Assembly: GCF_013141915.1 (NCBI RefSeq)
Contig: NZ_SROX01000001.1
Location: forward strand, 1-64,000
Direction: 5' to 3'
Source: Cupriavidus necator
Lineage (GTDB): Bacteria > Pseudomonadota > Gammaproteobacteria > Burkholderiales > Burkholderiaceae
Length of the DNA stretch: 64,000 nt
The notes under the pieces were generated by a model. It had not been told where the DNA came from. It made no database searches and was given only the letters and a program-made list of their open reading frames with translations. Made by a program: the position numbers and the translations under genes. The stretch's first letter is position 1. Every line of letters begins with the position of its first letter. Of the stretch, positions 40,004 through 48,567 are shown one piece after another.

Positions 40004-40806
40004 GATGCCTCCGCGCTCAGCGCCGCCGCGGCTGCGTGGCGGTCTTCGGGTTCGTCGGTGGTTCCCATATAGGCTTCCCTTACCTGCGGATTGCGTGAGA
40101 TCTCGTCATAGGTCCCTTCTGCCAGCACCGCGCCGCGCTGCAGCACGGTGATGCGGTCCACGATGGACGACACCACGCTCATGTTGTGCTCCACCATCAG
40201 CACCGTCCGCCCCGCCGAAACGCGCTTGATCAGGGCGGTGACGGTCTCCACGTCTTCATGGCCCATGCCTTGCGTCGGTTCGTCCAGCAGCATCAGTTCC
40301 GGGTCGGTCGCGAGCGTGGTGGCGAGTTCCAGCGCGCGCTTGCGCCCGTAGGCCAGTTCCGCCGTGCCCAGGTGCGCGAAGCCGGCCAGGCCGACCGCAT
40401 CCAGCAGTTCCATGGCGCGGCCGTCCAGCCGCGACAGGGAGCGCATGCCGCGCCAGAAATGCCACGAGCTCCCGAGCCGGCGCTGCAGCGCGATGCGCAC
40501 GTTCTCCAGCACCGTCAGTTGCGGAAACACCGCCGAGATCTGGAACGAGCGGATCACCCCCATGCGGGCGATCTGGGCCGGGCGCAGCGCGGTGATGTCG
40601 GCGCCGTTGAAATGGATCGATCCGGACGAGGGCGCATGGAACTTCGTCAGCAGGTTGAAGCAGGTGGTCTTGCCGGCGCCGTTGGGGCCGATCAGCGCAT
40701 GGATCGAGCCGCGCCGCACAGACAGGCTGACATCGCTGACTGCGGTAAAGCCCTTGAACGCCTTGGTCAGTCCCTGCGTCTGCAGGATTACATCGGTGTC
40801 AGGCAT
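40000..40806 (-). CDS. Liv-type ABC transporter ATPase (LivG family)
   Basis: A cytoplasmic ATPase of 268 residues with an intact Walker A (GPNGAGKTT), LAYGRKRALELA as the signature and LMLLDEPTQGMG as Walker B. The insertion between Walker A and signature (FPQLTVLENVRIALQRR) is typical of LivG. It starts 7 nt after the binding-protein gene and overlaps the LivF-like gene, so all five transporter genes form one transcript. Confidence 0.92.
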   Translation of the reverse strand: MPDTDVILQTQGLTKAFKGFTAVSDVSLSVRRGSIHALIGPNGAGKTTCFNLLTKFHAPSSGSIHFNGADITALRPAQIARMGVIRSFQISAVFPQLTVLENVRIALQRRLGSSWHFWRGMRSLSRLDGRAMELLDAVGLAGFAHLGTAELAYGRKRALELATTLATDPELMLLDEPTQGMGHEDVETVTALIKRVSAGRTVLMVEHNMSVVSSIVDRITVLQRGAVLAEGTYDEISRNPQVREAYMGTTDEPEDRHAAAAALSAEAS

Positions 40807-40813
40807 GGCATGC

Positions 40814-42031
40814 TCACTTTTTCACCAGGGGGCAGTCGCTGGCCGACAGCGGACGGAAGGCCTCGTCGCCGGGGATCGTGCCGATGTACCTGACCAGGTC
40901 CCACGGTCCCTTGGACTCGGCCGGGGTCTTGGCCTGGGCCAGGTACATGTCATGCACCATGCGGCCGTCGGCACGCACCTTGCCGTTGCGCACAAAGGCA
41001 TCGTTGACGGGCAGCGCGCGCATCTTCTCCGCCACGGCCGGGCCTTCCACGGTCTTCGCTGCCTCCACCGCCTTCAGGTAATGCAGCACGCCGGAATAGA
41101 CGCCGATCTGGCCATGCGTGGGATAGGCCTTGTGGCGCTTGTAGTAGCGCTCGACGAAGTCCTTCGACTTGCCATCCAGGTCGAGCTTGAACGGGTCGAC
41201 ATAGGTCAGCCCCTGCGCAGCGTTCAGGCCCAGGCTCTTGAGGTCGGTGATGAAGGTGGAGGGCGTGATCACCGTCTGGCCCGCCTTGATCAGGCCGAAC
41301 CCGCCGGCCGCCTTGACGCCGTTGATCATGTCGTTGCCGGCATTGGCCAGCACCACGACCTTGGCCTTGGAAGCCGAGGCGGCCACCACCGGGCTGCTGA
41401 AATCGCTGGCGTTGAGCGGATGCCGGGTGGCGCCCACGTTCTTGCCGCCGCCGGCGTCCACGGCCTTGCGGAAATCTGCCTCCAGCGACTGGCCGAAGGC
41501 GTAGTCCACTGTGATGTAGTACCAGCTGTTGCGGCCCTGTTCGATCATGCGCCGCACCAGCGGGTAAGACACCGAATACGTGTCCCAGGCCCAGTGAAAG
41601 CCGGTGGGCGAGCAGTTCTGGTTGGTCAGCGCCATGGCGCCGCCGGTCGAGACGATGTCGATCTTCTGCTTCTGCCGCGCCACCTCCTGCACCGCCAGCG
41701 CGGTCGACGAGTTGGGGAAGTCGATCACCATGTCGACGCCATCGGTATCGAACCAGCGGCGCGCCAGCGACGAGGCGATATCCGCCTTGTTCTGGTGATC
41801 CGCGGAAAGCACCGTCACCGGCTTGCCGAGTGCCTTGCCGCCGAACTCTTCCACGGCCATCTGGGCGGCAAGCACGGAGCCCTTGCCGGAGAGGTCGGCA
41901 TAGGAGCCGGACATATCGGTGATGACGCCGATCTTCACGCCATTGGCGTCGGCCAGTGCGGGCGTGGCGGCGGCCAGGCCCAGCAGGGCGGAGGACGCAG
42001 CGAGGGTGCGGAGGATGCGAGAGGTGGACAT
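40814..42031 (-). CDS. Liv-type ABC transporter substrate-binding protein
   Basis: A periplasmic type I receptor of 405 residues with a signal peptide cleaved after ATPALA. It belongs to the aromatic/amide-binding branch of the Leu/Ile/Val receptors (VKIGVITDMSGSYADLSGKGSVLAAQMAVEEFGG; STGGAMALTNQNCSPTGFHWAWDTYS). ATG 42031 follows GGAG; the first 24 codons of a longer frame are not signal-like. Heads the ABC operon, with a PicR-type palindrome 100 bp upstream. The ligand is probably picolinate or a related pyridine carboxylate, by context. Confidence 0.88.
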   Translation of the reverse strand: MSTSRILRTLAASSALLGLAAATPALADANGVKIGVITDMSGSYADLSGKGSVLAAQMAVEEFGGKALGKPVTVLSADHQNKADIASSLARRWFDTDGVDMVIDFPNSSTALAVQEVARQKQKIDIVSTGGAMALTNQNCSPTGFHWAWDTYSVSYPLVRRMIEQGRNSWYYITVDYAFGQSLEADFRKAVDAGGGKNVGATRHPLNASDFSSPVVAASASKAKVVVLANAGNDMINGVKAAGGFGLIKAGQTVITPSTFITDLKSLGLNAAQGLTYVDPFKLDLDGKSKDFVERYYKRHKAYPTHGQIGVYSGVLHYLKAVEAAKTVEGPAVAEKMRALPVNDAFVRNGKVRADGRMVHDMYLAQAKTPAESKGPWDLVRYIGTIPGDEAFRPLSASDCPLVKK

Positions 42032-42130
42032 CAGGGGCTCCAAGTTGTCTACGCGAAAGATTGGAATGGTTGCGATGGCTGCGGCGGCTGACCGCGGCAC
42101 CATCCCTGCGCCGCGGTAGCGCGGATAAGC

Positions 42131-42142
42131 TCAGTGTGCTGA
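42131..42142. promoter_or_regulatory. PicR-type operator upstream of the ABC transporter operon
   Basis: TCAGTGTGCTGA fits TCAG-N4-CTGA. It is the only copy in the 170-bp gap between the ABC receptor start and the MHS permease stop. Confidence 0.75.
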
Positions 42143-42201
42143 ATAGTTGGCCGGAAGAAAGGGCGGAGAGATCCGCCCTTCAGCTTCACGCGTAATGCCG
42201 C

Positions 42202-43806
42202 TCAGGTGGCCAGGTCGCGGCCGCGCGTCTCCGGCACGAACAGCATGCCGATGACGAAGGCCAGGCCGGCGATGATCACCGGGTACCACAGGCCGAAGTA
42301 GACGTCGCCGCTTGCCACGTTCATGGCAGTGACCACGAAGGACAGCATGCCGCCGACCCAGCCCGCGCCGAGGTGGAAGGGCAGGGACAGCGAGGTGTAG
42401 CGCACCCGGGCCGGGAACAGTTCCACCATGAAGGCCGCCATCGGCCCGTACACCATGGCCAGGAACAGGATCGGGACCAGCAGCAGCACGAATACCATCG
42501 GCGTGTTGATTTTCGCGGGGTAGGCGCGCTCCGGCCAGCCGGCCGCCACCAGCGCGCTCTTGATGGCGTCGCGGTCAAAGCCCTGCAGCGTGCGATCCGC
42601 GATGCGCACTTCCGCCCGCACCGGATCGGTGGCCGGCACGAAGGTGTAGCCCACGCCCAGGTCGGTCAGGTAGCCGCGGATCTTGTCGCAGGCGGACACC
42701 GGCTCGCCGAACAGGCGCGCCTTGCAGTCGCCGGCCGTCACCTGCACGGCGCCTTGCTGCTGGAACTGTTCGAGCGCCGGATTGGCATAGTGCGTCAGGC
42801 CCTTGAACACCGGCTGGATGCACACCGCTGCCAGCAGGCAGGCGGCCATCATGATGTACTTGCGGCCGATGCGATCGGACAGCCAGCCGAACAGCAGGTA
42901 GCAGGGCGTGGCCACCACCAGCGCGATCCCGATCAGCATGTGGACGGTTTCGAGCGGCACGTGCAGCGTCTTGTTGAGGAAGAACATCGAGTAGAAGTGG
43001 CCGGTGCCGAAGATGGCGCCCAGGCCTGCCGCCACCACGAACAGCAGCAGCACGGACCTGAGGTTCTTCCAGTTGGTGAAACTGTCGCGGATCGGCGCCC
43101 TGGAGGTGGTGTTGGCAGCCTTCATCCGGGCAAAGACCGGCGATTCATGCAGCTTGCCGCGGATGTAGACCGAGATCACCAGCATCACCAGCGACACGAT
43201 GAAGGGAATGCGCCAGCCCCAGTCACGGAACTCGGCCTCGGTCAGGAAGGTCTTGAGCAGGTAGACGACCAGCAATGAGGACAGCAGGCCCAGCGTTGCC
43301 GTGGTCTGCAGCGAACTGGTGTACAGCCCGCGCTTGTGCACGGGGGAGTGCTCGGCCACGTAGGTGACCGCGCCGCCGACCTCGCCGCCCAGCGCCAGGC
43401 CTTGCAGCAGCCGCAGCAACACCAGCAGCACCGTGGCGGTGATGCCGATCTGCTCATACGTGGGCAGCACGCCGACGCCGACGGTGGCAACACCCATCAG
43501 CAGGATGGTGACCAGGAAGGTGTACTTGCGCCCGATCAGGTCGCCCAGGCGACCGAACAGCAGCGCGCCCACCGGCCGTATCAGGAAGCCCGCGCCGAAG
43601 GTGGCCAGGCTGGCCAGGAAGGCGGCAGTCTCATTGCCCTTGGGGAAGAACAGTGCGCCGAAGTACACCGCCAGCGCGGCGTAGATGTAGAAGTCGTACC
43701 ACTCCATCAGGGCGCCGAAGGAAGAGGCAAGGATGACCTTGCGCTCCTCGGCTGTCATGCCGGAGGCGGGGGCGCGTGTCTCGCTGCGAGTCAGGCTGAT
43801 CGTCAT
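42202..43806 (-). CDS. MHS-family MFS transporter of the picolinate cluster
   Basis: A proton-coupled permease of 534 residues. The metabolite:H+ symporter signatures are ASSFGALMEWYDFYIYAALAVYFGALFFP, GRLGDLIGRKYTF and GLALGGEVGGAVTYVAEHSP. A hydrophilic insertion of about 85 residues (around 350-435) lies between helices 8 and 9, as in the long MHS members. It is transcribed alone, divergent from the decarboxylase operon, behind two PicR-type palindromes. Uptake of picolinate is inferred; the cluster thus has both an ABC importer and a permease. Confidence 0.85.
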   Translation of the reverse strand: MTISLTRSETRAPASGMTAEERKVILASSFGALMEWYDFYIYAALAVYFGALFFPKGNETAAFLASLATFGAGFLIRPVGALLFGRLGDLIGRKYTFLVTILLMGVATVGVGVLPTYEQIGITATVLLVLLRLLQGLALGGEVGGAVTYVAEHSPVHKRGLYTSSLQTTATLGLLSSLLVVYLLKTFLTEAEFRDWGWRIPFIVSLVMLVISVYIRGKLHESPVFARMKAANTTSRAPIRDSFTNWKNLRSVLLLFVVAAGLGAIFGTGHFYSMFFLNKTLHVPLETVHMLIGIALVVATPCYLLFGWLSDRIGRKYIMMAACLLAAVCIQPVFKGLTHYANPALEQFQQQGAVQVTAGDCKARLFGEPVSACDKIRGYLTDLGVGYTFVPATDPVRAEVRIADRTLQGFDRDAIKSALVAAGWPERAYPAKINTPMVFVLLLVPILFLAMVYGPMAAFMVELFPARVRYTSLSLPFHLGAGWVGGMLSFVVTAMNVASGDVYFGLWYPVIIAGLAFVIGMLFVPETRGRDLAT

Positions 43807-43930
43807 GGCGGGGGTCCTTTGGTCTGGCTATTGTCTCTATATGTCTGCTCGTCCCGGCGGTGCCGGCACCGCTGGCCAGGGCCTGTCGGTCCCTCGCGCA
43901 GCGCAGCGCCGCATCCTTGCGGTGCATCAG

Positions 43931-43962
43931 TCAGTGTGCTGATGAGAAACGCAGTATGCTGA
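43931..43962. promoter_or_regulatory. PicR-type operator pair upstream of the MHS permease
   Basis: TCAGTGTGCTGA (43931-43942) and GCAGTATGCTGA (43951-43962) have centres 20 bp apart, about 125-155 bp upstream of the permease ATG. They lie on the permease side of the 440-bp divergent gap 43807-44246, which holds five copies in all and no gene. Confidence 0.75.
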
Positions 43963-44033
43963 GCAAAATGTGGGCCAGTCCATAATGTGCCGGGATGGCC
44001 GAAATCGCCTATTTAAATGGTCTTTTAACATCG

Positions 44034-44067
44034 TCAGCATACTGAGCATCTGGGCTCAGTGTACTGA
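44034..44067. promoter_or_regulatory. PicR-type operator pair in the middle of the divergent gap
   Basis: TCAGCATACTGA (44034-44045) and TCAGTGTACTGA (44056-44067), centres 22 bp apart, both full matches to TCAG-N4-CTGA. They lie about 180-210 bp upstream of the decarboxylase start. Confidence 0.8.
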
Positions 44068-44151
44068 GGGTGTATGGCCATCGTTATAGGTGTTAACCCT
44101 CCGCGCCGCTTCTAGACTTTTGGAAATTCGCTGACTAGAATCCGAAACTAA

Positions 44152-44163
44152 TCAGTGTACTGA
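44152..44163. promoter_or_regulatory. PicR-type operator closest to the decarboxylase operon
   Basis: TCAGTGTACTGA, 84 bp upstream of the decarboxylase ATG. TAGAAT at 44136-44141 could be a -10 box, which would place this operator near +1 to +20, a classic repressor position; no matching -35 box is clear. Confidence 0.75.
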
Positions 44164-44246
44164 GTAATTGCATCGGCGCATGCCGCATGCCATGCAGCAC
44201 ACGCCCCGCAGCGAAGCGATTTCACCAATCAGGAGCCCCCACCAGC

Positions 44247-45209
44247 ATGACCAAAGTGAAGAAGATCGCCCTCGAAGAGCATTTCATGACGCCGGGTTTC
44301 CAGGCCTATTCCAAGGCGTTCACGCAGCATATCGATCCGGCGGTGTTTGCCGAGTTGGGCCGCCGCCTCGCCGATTTCGACGAGGACCGCCTCGCCGAGA
44401 TGGACCGCGCCGGCATCGACATCACGGTGCTGTCGCAGACTGGTCCGGGCGTGCAGGGCGAGCCCGATGCCGGCCTCGCCGTGGCGCGCGCGCGAGAGAG
44501 CAATGACTTCCTGGCTGCGCAGATCGCGCGCCACCCCACGCGCTTTGCCGGCTTTGCCGCGCTGCCCCTGCACGACCCGGAACAGGCCGCGCGCGAGCTG
44601 GAACGCGCCGTGCGCGAGCTTGGCTTCAAGGGCTCGCTGGTGAACGGCCATACCCACGGGCGCTACTACGACGACCCTGCATACGATGCTTTCTGGGAAC
44701 GCATGCAGGCGCTGGACGTGCCCATGTACCTGCACCCGACCGATGCGCTGGTTCAGCCGCAGGTCCTGGCGGGCCACCCCGAGCTGACCGGCGCAGCATG
44801 GGGCTGGGGCGTCGAGACCGCATCGCATGCGTTGCGGCTGCTGTTCGGCGGCGTGTTCGACCGCTTCCCGCGCCTGAAGCTCATCCTCGGCCATATGGGC
44901 GAGGGCCTGCCGTACCAACGCTGGCGCTTCGACAGCCGCTTTGCGGTCTATTCGCACGGCGTCCGGCTGGCGCGCGCGCCTTCGGAATACATCGGCACCA
45001 ATATCGTCATCACCACGTCGGGGCTGTGCTCGCACGGTGCGCTGGCCGGTGCCATTGCCGAGCTTGGCCCCGAAGCCGTGATGTTCTCGGTCGACTATCC
45101 CTACGAATCCACCGAAGTGGCGGCGAAGTTCATTGAGGACGCGCCGCTAGACGACACCACGCGCGCGCTGGTCTGCCACGGCAACGCGCAACGCCTGCTC
45201 AAGCTGTAA
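44247..45209 (+). CDS. picC: 3,6-Dihydroxypicolinate decarboxylase (amidohydrolase 2 family)
   Basis: A 320-residue metal-dependent non-oxidative decarboxylase of the ACMSD/2,3-dihydroxybenzoate decarboxylase group. Metal ligands sit in EEHF (residues 10-13), the central YLHPTD and SVDYPYES; LILGHMGEGLPYQRWR is the family signature. In the picolinate route it converts 3,6-dihydroxypicolinate to 2,5-dihydroxypyridine. AGGAG lies 11 nt before ATG 44247. First gene of the plus-strand operon running to 52974. Assignment rests on the 2,5-dihydroxypyridine pathway genes that follow it. Confidence 0.82.
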   Translation: MTKVKKIALEEHFMTPGFQAYSKAFTQHIDPAVFAELGRRLADFDEDRLAEMDRAGIDITVLSQTGPGVQGEPDAGLAVARARESNDFLAAQIARHPTRFAGFAALPLHDPEQAARELERAVRELGFKGSLVNGHTHGRYYDDPAYDAFWERMQALDVPMYLHPTDALVQPQVLAGHPELTGAAWGWGVETASHALRLLFGGVFDRFPRLKLILGHMGEGLPYQRWRFDSRFAVYSHGVRLARAPSEYIGTNIVITTSGLCSHGALAGAIAELGPEAVMFSVDYPYESTEVAAKFIEDAPLDDTTRALVCHGNAQRLLKL

Positions 45210-45230
45210 CCGTACAACCCGAGGACCCTC

Positions 45231-45983
45231 ATGCAAAACGTCTTTCGCATCGGCCAGATCGTTCCCAGCTCGAACACGACGATGGAAACGGAGATCCCCG
45301 CCATGCTGCTGGCACGCCAGCAGATCCGTCCTGAACGCTTTACCTTCCACTCCAGCCGCATGCGCATGAAGAAGGTGGTCAAGGAAGAACTGGCCGCCAT
45401 GGATGCCGAATCCGACCGCTGCGCGGTGGAGCTCAGCGACGCCCGCGTCGACGTGCTCGGCTACGCCTGCCTGGTCGCCATCATGGCCATGGGCCACGGC
45501 TATCACCGCAAGTCGGAGCAGCGGCTGAAGGCCCACACCATCGAGAATGGCGGCGACGCACCGGTCATCACCAGCGCCGGTGCGCTGGTGGATGCGCTGC
45601 GCGTGATCGGCGCGCGCCGCATCGCCGTGGTGGCGCCATACATGAAGCCGCTGACCGAGCTGGTGGTGGATTACATCCGCAACGAGGGCTATGAGGTGGT
45701 GGACTACCGTGCTCTGGAGATCCCGGACAACCTGGAGGTCGGCCGCCACGATCCGGCGCGGCTGCCGGCCATCGTGTCGCAGATGAACCTGGCTGATGCC
45801 GATGCGATCGTGCTGTCGGCCTGCGTGCAGATGCCGTCGCTGCCGGCCGTAGCAAAGGTGGAGGCGATGACGGGCAAGCCGGTCATCACCGCCGCTATCG
45901 CCACCGCCTACGCCATGCTCAAGGCGCTGGACCTGGAGCCGGTCGTGCCGGGCGCCGGCGCGCTGCTGTCGGGCGCCTACTGA
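45231..45983 (+). CDS. picG: Maleate cis-trans isomerase
   Basis: A 250-residue enzyme of the Asp/Glu racemase superfamily that isomerises maleate to fumarate, the last step of the pathway. Family features are GQIVPSSNTTMETEIPAML at the N-terminus and two catalytic cysteines, C80 (GYACLVAIM) and about C197 (LSACVQMPSL). Homologous to NicE of nicotinate degraders. It starts 21 nt after the decarboxylase gene and is followed 9 nt later by the deformylase gene. Confidence 0.88.
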   Translation: MQNVFRIGQIVPSSNTTMETEIPAMLLARQQIRPERFTFHSSRMRMKKVVKEELAAMDAESDRCAVELSDARVDVLGYACLVAIMAMGHGYHRKSEQRLKAHTIENGGDAPVITSAGALVDALRVIGARRIAVVAPYMKPLTELVVDYIRNEGYEVVDYRALEIPDNLEVGRHDPARLPAIVSQMNLADADAIVLSACVQMPSLPAVAKVEAMTGKPVITAAIATAYAMLKALDLEPVVPGAGALLSGAY

Positions 45984-45992
45984 GGGCATGCC

Positions 45993-46820
45993 ATGAGCAC
46001 CTTCCTTTATGGTGGCCATGTCCATGCCAACGGCATTCGCCAGCACTACCTGCGCTATGGCGGCAATGACGGTGCGCGTGCCGCGCGCGATCCCGTGATC
46101 ATCGTGCCGGGCATTACCAGCCCGGCAATCACCTGGGGCTTTGTCGGCGAGTGCTTTGGCGCCAGTTTCGATACCTATGTGCTGGACGTGCGGGGGCGTG
46201 GCCTGTCATCGGCCGAGGCCGGGCTGGACTACAGCCTCGACGCCCAGGCTCGCGACCTGGTGGCCTTTGCCGAGGCGCTCGGCCTGCGCCGCTACAGCGT
46301 GGTCGGCCATTCGATGGGCGCGCGCATCGGCGTGCGCGCCGCGGCGGGCCGGCCCGCCGGGCTGGCGCGGCTGGTGCTGGTCGATCCACCGGTGTCCGGG
46401 CCCGGGCGCCGCGCATATCCCGCGCAACTGCCGTGGTACGTGGATTCCATCCGCCTGTCGCGCCAGGGCACCGACGTGGAAGGCATGCGCCGCTTCTGTC
46501 CCACTTGGACCGACGAGCAGCTGCGCCTGCGTGCCGAATGGCTGCATACCTGCAACGAAGACGCCGTGGTGCGCAGTTTCGAGGATTTCCATCGCGACGA
46601 CATCCATGCGGACCTGCCCCGGGTCGCGGTGCCGACGCTGCTGTTGACCGCCGGGCGCGGCGACGTGGTGCGCGCTGAAGACGTGGCGGAGATCCGCACG
46701 CTGCTGCCGGGCGTGTTGGTCAGCCACGTTGCCGGTGCCGGCCACATGATCCCGTGGGATGACGAAGCGGGCTTTTACGCGGCGCTGGGGGATTTCCTCG
46801 GCGCGCCGCTGACGCGATGA
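45993..46820 (+). CDS. picE: N-formylmaleamate deformylase (alpha/beta hydrolase)
   Basis: A 275-residue hydrolase with the nucleophile elbow GHSMGAR (Ser about 107), a late acid and the catalytic histidine in GAGHMIPWDDEAGF. The opening HANGIRQHYLRYGG and the oxyanion-side VPGITSPAITWGFVGE match NicD/PicE. It removes formate from N-formylmaleamate to give maleamate. Position between the maleate isomerase and the 2,5-dihydroxypyridine dioxygenase supports the assignment over a generic esterase. Confidence 0.85.
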   Translation: MSTFLYGGHVHANGIRQHYLRYGGNDGARAARDPVIIVPGITSPAITWGFVGECFGASFDTYVLDVRGRGLSSAEAGLDYSLDAQARDLVAFAEALGLRRYSVVGHSMGARIGVRAAAGRPAGLARLVLVDPPVSGPGRRAYPAQLPWYVDSIRLSRQGTDVEGMRRFCPTWTDEQLRLRAEWLHTCNEDAVVRSFEDFHRDDIHADLPRVAVPTLLLTAGRGDVVRAEDVAEIRTLLPGVLVSHVAGAGHMIPWDDEAGFYAALGDFLGAPLTR

Positions 46821-46836
46821 CCTTCAAGGAGCCGAC

Positions 46837-47892
46837 ATGCCGGTAAGTGACCACCAGATGATCGAGGCCTGGCGCAAGGTGCTGAAGCTGTCCCGGCTGG
46901 AGCCGGGGCAGACCGTCACCATCCTGACCAGCGCCGCGACCCACCCGCAGACGCTCTCCACCGCGCTGGTCGCCACGCAGGCGATGGGTGCCATCGTCAA
47001 CCGGCTTGACCTGCCGCCCGTCAACGGCGAGAAGGCGCTGAGCCGCGACGCGCTGGCCTACCTGGGCACGACCCCGCTCACGGGCAACCGGGCCGCGATT
47101 GCCGCGCTCAGGGAAAGCGACCTGGTGCTTGACCTGATGACGTTGCTGTTCTCCCCCGAGCAGCACGACATCCTGAAGGGCGGCACCAGAATCCTGCTGG
47201 CCGTCGAGCCGCCCGAGGTGCTGGCGCGCCTGGTGCCTTGCGAGGCCGACCGCGAGCGCGTCAAGGCCGCCTCCGAGCGGCTGGCCCGCGCCAGGGAAAT
47301 GCATGTGGTGTCGCCGGCCGGCACCGACCTGCGCTGCCCGCTGGGCGAGTTCCCGGCCATCAGCGAGTACGGTTTTGTCGACGAGCCCGGGCGCTGGGAC
47401 CACTGGCCCAGCGGCTTCGCGCTGACCTGGCCCAACGAAGGCGCTGCCAACGGCACCATCGTGCTGGAGCGCGGCGACATCCTGCTGCCGCAGAAGACCT
47501 ACGTCACCGAGCCGGTCATGCTGACGGTGGAGGGCGGCTTTGCCACGCGCATCGAAGGCGGCCTGCACGCCGAACTGTTGAGCGAGTACATGGCTTCCTT
47601 CAACGACCCGCAGGCCTATGCCATTTCGCATATCGGCTGGGGACTGCAGCCGCGCGCGCATTGGTCCACGCTGGGGCTGTACGATCGCGAGGCCACCATC
47701 GGCATGGACGCGCGCGCCTTCGAGGGCAACTTCCTGTTCTCGCTCGGTCCCAATAACGAAGCCGGCGGCAGCCGCACCACGGCCTGCCATATCGATATTC
47801 CCGTGCGCAACTGCACCGTCCGTCTGGACGGCGCGGATGTGGTGACCCGCGGCAAGGTCACGGACGGGTTCCGCTACCCGGAGGAGAAGTAG
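46837..47892 (+). CDS. picD: 2,5-Dihydroxypyridine 5,6-dioxygenase
   Basis: A 351-residue Fe(II) ring-opening dioxygenase of the NicX family, related in fold to M29 aminopeptidases. It opens 2,5-dihydroxypyridine to N-formylmaleamate. Histidine near residue 265 (AISHIGWG) and the HID motif near 318-320 (TACHIDIP) fall where the NicX iron ligands are expected; an acidic ligand lies in the SEYGFVDEPGRW region. Starts 16 nt after the deformylase gene and ends 2 nt before the amidohydrolase gene. This gene defines the pathway as passing through 2,5-dihydroxypyridine. Confidence 0.9.
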   Translation: MPVSDHQMIEAWRKVLKLSRLEPGQTVTILTSAATHPQTLSTALVATQAMGAIVNRLDLPPVNGEKALSRDALAYLGTTPLTGNRAAIAALRESDLVLDLMTLLFSPEQHDILKGGTRILLAVEPPEVLARLVPCEADRERVKAASERLARAREMHVVSPAGTDLRCPLGEFPAISEYGFVDEPGRWDHWPSGFALTWPNEGAANGTIVLERGDILLPQKTYVTEPVMLTVEGGFATRIEGGLHAELLSEYMASFNDPQAYAISHIGWGLQPRAHWSTLGLYDREATIGMDARAFEGNFLFSLGPNNEAGGSRTTACHIDIPVRNCTVRLDGADVVTRGKVTDGFRYPEEK

Positions 47893-47894
47893 CC

Positions 47895-48521
47895 ATGCAC
47901 AAGGAGATCGGCGCGTACCAGCGCCAGGGCTTCGGCAACGACCTGGAACTGGCCGGCCCGTTCGGGCTGCTGGTGGTGGATTTCGTCAACGGCTTTGCCG
48001 ATCCGCAGGTGTTCGGCGGCGGCAATATCCGCGAGGCCATCGCCAACACCGTGCCGCTGCTGGCCGTGGCACGGCGCGAAGGCTGGGCGATCGCGCACAG
48101 CCGCATCGTCTTTGCGGACGATGGTTCGGACCACAACATCTTCTCCATGAAGGTACCGAACATGCTGTCGCTGCAGGAGCGCGAACGCAACAGCGCCATC
48201 GTCGACGAACTGACGCCCCGGGCGGGCGAACTGGTGGTGCGCAAGACCGTGCCGTCGGCATTCTTCGGCACGTCGCTGGCCGCCTGGCTGACGCAGCGCG
48301 GCGTGCGCACGCTGGTGGTGGCCGGCGCGGTGACCAGCGGCTGCGTGCGCGCCAGTGTGGTGGACGCCATGCAGTACGGCTTCCGGCCGCTGGTGCTGTC
48401 GGATTGCGTGGGCGACCGGGCGCTTGGACCGCATGAGGCCAACCTGTTCGACATGGGGCAGAAGTATGCGACAGTGGCCACGCGCGTAGAAGGGCTGGCC
48501 GCCATCGGGGTGCGCGAATGA
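47895..48521 (+). CDS. picF: Maleamate amidohydrolase (isochorismatase family)
   Basis: A 208-residue cysteine hydrolase that turns maleamate into maleate and ammonia. The triad is visible: Asp about 28 (LLVVDFVNGF), Lys about 117 (VVRKTVPSAF) and Cys about 149 (TSGCVRASVVDAMQYGF). Homologous to NicF. The 46-bp gap to the molybdenum hydroxylase is small, so the transcript probably continues. Confidence 0.88.
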   Translation: MHKEIGAYQRQGFGNDLELAGPFGLLVVDFVNGFADPQVFGGGNIREAIANTVPLLAVARREGWAIAHSRIVFADDGSDHNIFSMKVPNMLSLQERERNSAIVDELTPRAGELVVRKTVPSAFFGTSLAAWLTQRGVRTLVVAGAVTSGCVRASVVDAMQYGFRPLVLSDCVGDRALGPHEANLFDMGQKYATVATRVEGLAAIGVRE

Positions 48522-48567
48522 GCGCTTGCATGATTAACAAGACGGAATCATCGGGACGGACAGAGCA

